Below, one piece after another: positions 59,150-64,000 of a DNA stretch of 64,000 bases. The translations under genes and the position numbers were made by a program. The notes under the pieces were generated by a model. It was not told where the DNA came from and did not search any database. It saw only the letters and a program-made list of their open reading frames with translations. Origin of the DNA: Bettongia penicillata ogilbyi (lineage: Eukaryota > Chordata > Mammalia > Diprotodontia > Potoroidae). Within the stretch, counting starts at the first letter, position 1, and the number at the start of each line of letters is the position of its first letter. Location: NCBI GenBank assembly GCA_023548195.1, contig JAJHZJ010000335.1, positions 2,783,020 to 2,847,019 on the forward strand, written 5' to 3'.

Positions 59150-62100
59150 GGAATAGAAAGGAATATACCTTTTTCTCAGCAGTACATGGAACATTTACAA
59201 AAATTGACCATGTACTAGGACATAAAAATCTCAAAATCCAGTGCAGAAAGGCAGAGATAATCAGTGCATCCTTCTCAGATCATAATGCAATAAAAATTAT
59301 ATGTAATAAAAGGCCATGGAAAGATAAAGCAAAAATCAGTTGGAAACTAAATAATTTAATCCTAAAGAAGGAATGGGTTAAAGAAGAAATCATAGAAACA
59401 ATCAACAACTTCATTCAAGAGAATGACAATGATGAGACAACCTACCAAATCTTATGGGATACTGTAAAAGCAGTTCTTAGGGGAAAGCTAAAAAAGCTAG
59501 AAAAAGAACAAATTGAAAATCCCCAAGAAAATACCAAATTAGAAATACTAAAAACCAAAGGAGAGATTAATAAAATTGAAATTAAGAAAACTATTGAATT
59601 AATAAATAAAGTCAATAGTTGGTTTTATGAAAAACTAATAAAATTGATAAACCTTTGGTCAATTTGATTTAAAAAAAGAAAGAAGAAAATTATATTACTA
59701 ATATTAAAAATTAAAGGGGCGAACTCACGTCCAATGAGGAGGAAATTAAAACAATAATTAGAAATTATTTTGCCCAACTTTATGCCCACAAATTCGATAA
59801 TCTAAATGAGATGGATGAATATTTCAAAAAATACAAATTGCCCAGATTAACAGAGGAGGAAATAGAATACTTAAACCACCCCATCTCAGAAAAAGAAATT
59901 GAATAAGCCATCAATGAACTCCCTAGCAAAAAACATCCAGGACCAGATGGATTCACAAGTGAATTCTATCAAACCTTTAAAGAACAGATTAATTCCAATA
60001 CTATATAGACTACTTTTGAAAATTGGGGAAGAAGGAGTCCTCCCAAATTCTTTCTATGATACAAATATGGTTTTGATACCCAAACCAGGAAGAGACAAAA
60101 CAGAAAATGAAAATTATAGACCAATTTCTCTAATGAATATAGATGCAAAAATTTTCAACAAGATTTTAGCAAAACAAATACAGCATCTTATCAAGAGAAT
60201 AATATATTATGATCAGGTAGGTTTCATACCACGAATGCAGGGCTGGTTCAATATTAGGAAAACTATTAGAATAATTGATCATATCAACAACAAAACTAAC
60301 AAAAACCACATGATTATCTCAATATATGCAGAAAAAGCTTTCGACAAAATACAACACCCATTCCTATTAAAAACACTGGAGAACATAGGAATAAAGGGAA
60401 CTTTCCATAAAATAATAAGCAGTATCTACCTAAGACCTTCAGCAATCATTATATGCAATGGGGATAAGCTAGATGCATTTCCAATAAGGTCAGGGGTGAA
60501 ACAAGGATGCCTATTATCACCATTATTATTCAATATGGTACTAGAAATGTTAGCAGTAGCAATTAGACAAGATAAAGAAACTGAAGGAATAAAAATAGGC
60601 AAAGAAGAAACTAAGTTATCACTCTTTGCAGATGATATGAGGATATACTTAGAGAATCCCAGAGATTCAAGTAAAAAACTACTTGAAATAATAAACAACT
60701 TTGGCAAAGTTGCAGGTTACAAAATAAACACACACAAATCTTCTGCATTCCTATATATTAGCAACAAACTCCAACAGCAAGAGACAGAAAGAGAAATCCC
60801 ATTTAATCTAGAGTAGACACTATAAAATACTTAGGAGTTTACCTGCCAAAACAAACCCAGGGCTTATATGAACACAATTACAAGACACTTTTTGCACAAA
60901 TAAAGTCGATTTAAGTAAGTGGAAAAACATCAGTTGTTCATGGATAGGCCGAGCTAATATAATAAAAACAACAATTCTACCTAAATTAATCTACTTATTT
61001 AGTGCCATACGAATTAAACTATCAGATAATCATTTTCTAGAGCTGGATTAAATAATATCAAAATTCATTTGGAAAAACAAAATGTCCAGAATATCAAAGG
61101 GACTAATGAAAAGAAATGCTTGGGAAGGTGGCCTAGCGCTACCACACCTCAAATTGTATTATAAAGCAGCAATTATCAAAACCACTTGGTATTGACTAAG
61201 AAATAGAGGGGCAGACAAATGGAGTAGACTTGGCACTCAAGACACAGTAGGCAAGGAATATAGCAACCTCCTGTTTGATAAAGCCAAAGATCTCAGCTTC
61301 TGGGATAAAAACTCACTGTTCGACAAAAATTGCTGGGAAAACTGGTTAACTGTGTGGCAGAAATTAGGCTTAGACCCATTTCTGACTTCGTACACAAGAA
61401 TAAAGTCCAAATGGGTACATGATTTAGGTATAAAGATTGATACCATGAATAAACTGGAGAAGCAAAGAATAGTGTATTTATCAGATGTATGGAGAGGGGA
61501 AGAATTTTTCTTCTAAAGAAACAATAGAAAGCATTATGAAATGCAAGATTGATAATTTTGATTACTTTAAACTGAAAAGTTTTTGCACAACCGAACCCAA
61601 TGCAACTAAAATTCGGAGGGATGTAGTAAATTGGGAAAGGATTTTTATGGCTAAGCTCAGGGATAAAGGCCTCATTTCTAGAATATATAGAGAACTGACT
61701 CAAATATATAACCATACAAGTCACTCCCCAATTGATAAATGGTCAAAGGATATGAACAAGCAATTTTCAGGGGAAGAAATCAAAGATATCTATAATCATA
61801 TGAAAAAGTGCTCTAAATCACTATTGATTAGAGAGATGCAAATGAAAAAAAACTCTGAAGTACCACATCACACCTATAAGATTGGCAAACATTTCAGAAC
61901 AAGAAAATGATAAATGCTGGAGAGGATGTGGGAGAGTTGGAACACTAATTCATTGTTGGTGGAGCTGTGAGCTCATCCAACCCTTCTGGACAATGGTTTG
62001 GAACTATGCCCAAAGGGCTACAAAAATGTGCATACCCTTTGACCCAGAAATATCGCTACTAGGACTGTATCCCCAAGAGATTATAAAAACGTGAAAGGGT

Positions 62101-62367
62101 CCCACGTGTACAAAAATATTTATAGCAGCACTCTTCTTAGTTGCCAAAAACTGGAAGTCAAGGGGATGCCCATCAATTGGGGAATGGCTGAATAAATTGT
62201 GGTATATGAATGTAATGGAGTACTATTGCGCCATAAGAAATGATGAGCAGGAAGACTTCAGGGAGGCCTGGAAGGACTTATATGACCTGATGCTGAGCAA
62301 AAGGAACAGAACCAGGAGAACTTTGTGCACAGCAGCGACCACAGTGTGTGAGAGTTTTTTCTGGTAG
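59150..62367 (+). pseudogene. L1-F ORF2 (endonuclease C-terminal part, RT, Cys-rich end)
   Basis: The best-preserved ORF2 here. The frame at 59104-59667 (187 codons) reads KEYTFFSAVHGTFTKIDHVL and WKLNNLILKKEWVKEEIIETI. The frame at 59899-60816 (305 codons) spans the RT core: [60 protein letters not shown] and [20 protein letters not shown] (catalytic FADD). The frame at 61485-61910 and that at 61882-62094 (CWRGCGRVGTLIHCWWSCELIQPFW) give the C-terminus. The stop tag is at 62365-62367. It lacks the N-terminal endonuclease and has at least three frameshifts, so it is not autonomous. Confidence 0.92.
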
Positions 62368-62722
62368 ACTTGGAACTTTGTAATAACACAAGAACTTACT
62401 GAGAAAAAAAAATCCTAATGTCGGTCTTCTAAGGCAAAATGCCTTCCACACTCTGAGAAAGAAATATGGAAGTCATTTGCAGAATGTAGCAGATCATATT
62501 TGTGTGTGTGGGGGTTTCAGTGTATTATGTTTTGATTTGTTATATGATTTCTTCCATTTATTTTAGTTCGACTTCATAGCATGACTATAGGGAAAATGTG
62601 CTCAATAGGAAAGTATATGTAGAACCTATACAAAATTGTATGCTGTCATGGGGGGGAAGGGGTAGTGGGGGAAGAGTGGGGGGGATAAAATCTTAACTTT
62701 AAGGAAATGATTGTAAAACATT

Positions 62723-62855
62723 AAAAAAAGAGTGACCTTTTGCATTTATCAGGTTTACTTTTAGGGAAATCATGTACTATTTATCAAGTTATCTTGTGTT
62801 TATAGAAAGAATAAAACTCAGACGAGCTGACTTGAAAATCAAATCAAATCAAATC
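62723..62855 (+). other. Candidate 3'-transduced flank of L1-F with (TCAAA)n tail
   Basis: Non-L1 sequence directly after the L1-F tail. It contains an aataaa signal ('agaataaaactc', about 62808-62815) and ends with five TCAAA-type units (62839-62860). It lies inside the inferred TSD. Confidence 0.6.
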
Positions 62856-64000
62856 AAATCCTTACTGAAGGTTTTCGGTAGATGATGTTTATTATTTTAT
62901 GGGAAGTTTAATTTATTTCTATGTTCTCCAGTGTTTTCCATAGGAATGGGTGTTGTATTTTGTCAAAAGCTTTTTCTTCATCTATTCAGATAGTCATGTG
63001 TTTTCTCTTAGTTATTTTGTTGATATGATCAATAATGTTAATAGCTTTCTTATTATTGTACCACTCCTGAATTCCTGGTATAAATCCTACCTTATCATAA
63101 TGTATTATTCTCGTGATTAGTTGCTGTATTCTTGTTGCTAAAATCTTATTTAAAAGTTTTGCCCTTATATTCCTTAAAGAAATTGGTCTATAATTTTCTT
63201 TCTCTGTTATGACTCTTCCTGGTTTAAGTATCAGAACCATATTTGTATCAAGAAAATAATTTGGGAGGATTCCTTCTTCCCCAATTTTCCCAAATAGTCT
63301 ATATAGTATTACAATTAACTGTTCTTTATATGTTTAATAGAATTCACTCGTGAACTCATCTGACCCTAGAGATTTTGTCCTAGGAGGTCATTGTTGAATT
63401 TTTAAATTTATTTTTCTGAGATGGAGTAATTTAAGTATTCAACTTCCTCTTCTGTTAGTCTGGACAATTGGTGCCTTTTAAAATAATCATCCATTTCATT
63501 TAAATTGTCCAATTCATAGGCATACTTTTGGTCAAAGTATTTCTTATTATTGTTTTAGTTTCCTCTTCATTGGGCGTGAGTTCATCCTTTTCATTTTTGA
63601 TCTTGGTAATGTGGTTTTCGTCTTTCTTTTTTTTCATAAAAGTGATCAAATATTTATCAATCTTATTGCTTTTTTCATAAAACTAACTCCTAGTTTTATT
63701 TATTAGTTCAATAGTTCTCTTAATTTCAATTTTATTAATCTCTCCTTTCATTTCAGTATTTCGAATTTGACATTTACTTAGGAATTTTCAAAGTGTTCCT
63801 TTTGGAGTTTTTTTCAGCTGCATGCCCAATTTATTGATCTCCTCTTTCTCTATTCTATTTATATAAGTACTCAAATACATAAAACTTCCCCTAAGAATTG
63901 CATTTTCAGTACGCCGTAAAATTTGGTAGTTTTTCTCATTATTTTCATTTTCTTCAATGAAGTTGTTGATTGTTTCAATAATTGGTGTTTAGCCCACTCA
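62856..64000 (-). mobile_element. L1-H, continued (ORF2 toward N-terminus; runs off the window)
   Basis: Minus-strand ORF2. The frame at 62986-63240 reads [22 protein letters not shown] and [30 protein letters not shown]. Further right are text blocks for the region between endonuclease and RT (63400-63990). The element continues beyond 64000. Confidence 0.92.

Larger units (their letters stand above)
58505..62855 (+). mobile_element. L1-F: L1 with internal deletion and 3' extension
   Basis: Starts gggggcggggcagagccaag. The 5'UTR (58505-59149) matches that of L1-E but has more CpG and GC, so it is younger. ORF1 and the first part of ORF2 are absent. ORF2 runs 59150-62367, the 3'UTR 62368-62722, and extra non-L1 sequence 62723-62855. 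The flanks aaatgtttactg (58493-58504) and aaatccttactg (62856-62867) form a likely 12-bp TSD with two mismatches, placing the extra sequence inside the insertion. Confidence 0.85.

Overview
The window looks like AT-rich marsupial (metatherian) nuclear DNA, most of it transposon debris. The evidence is LINE-1 ORF1/ORF2 of the marsupial type, many ORF1-only LINEs resembling HAL1 (half-L1) elements, MIR/CORE-SINE remnants, two solo-LTR-like insertions, long CA/CT microsatellites, four processed retrocopies of ordinary vertebrate genes and one olfactory receptor. I see no bacterial, plasmid or viral-genome organisation and no CRISPR, tRNA or rRNA gene. The species cannot be fixed from the sequence alone.

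Layout. Positions 1-8605 are nested LINEs: a minus-strand L1 split by a HAL1-like element with a perfect 19-bp target-site duplication (TSD), then an L1 whose 5' part is inverted. Positions 8606-11477 are mostly non-repetitive, with a compound microsatellite and a MIR. Positions 11478-15862 hold a full-length HAL1-like element and a PAICS retropseudogene split by a 512-bp solo LTR. Positions 15863-25195 are two old L1s carrying a HAL1 fragment, a full-length ARF1 retropseudogene and a KATNBL1 retropseudogene. Positions 25196-31930 are the least repetitive part and contain the only conventional gene, a minus-strand olfactory receptor broken by one frameshift (28012-28961). Positions 31935-37920 hold two old HAL1-like elements meeting tail to tail, with a nested L1 3' end, a NOP10 retrocopy whose 64-codon frame is still open, a second solo LTR and a 270-bp CT-rich microsatellite. 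Positions 38213-55080 are a four-level nest: L1-D contains L1-E, which contains HAL1-A/C, which contains HAL1-B. Positions 55081-56260 are unassigned. Positions 56261-64000 are again nested L1s, including L1-F, which lacks ORF1 and appears to carry a 3' transduction.

No host gene here is visibly intact, except possibly the NOP10 retrocopy frame. The genes do not form a pathway. What the window records is retrotransposition: L1 reverse transcriptase probably mobilised L1 RNAs, ORF1-only HAL1 RNAs and host mRNAs, and each wave landed in the previous one. I did not find a convincing new functional system. The best leads are the ORF1-only elements, their tail-to-tail inverted pairs, the L1-F structure and the open NOP10 retrocopy. 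All homology calls come from my recognition of translated motifs and comparison between copies in the window. No database search was run.
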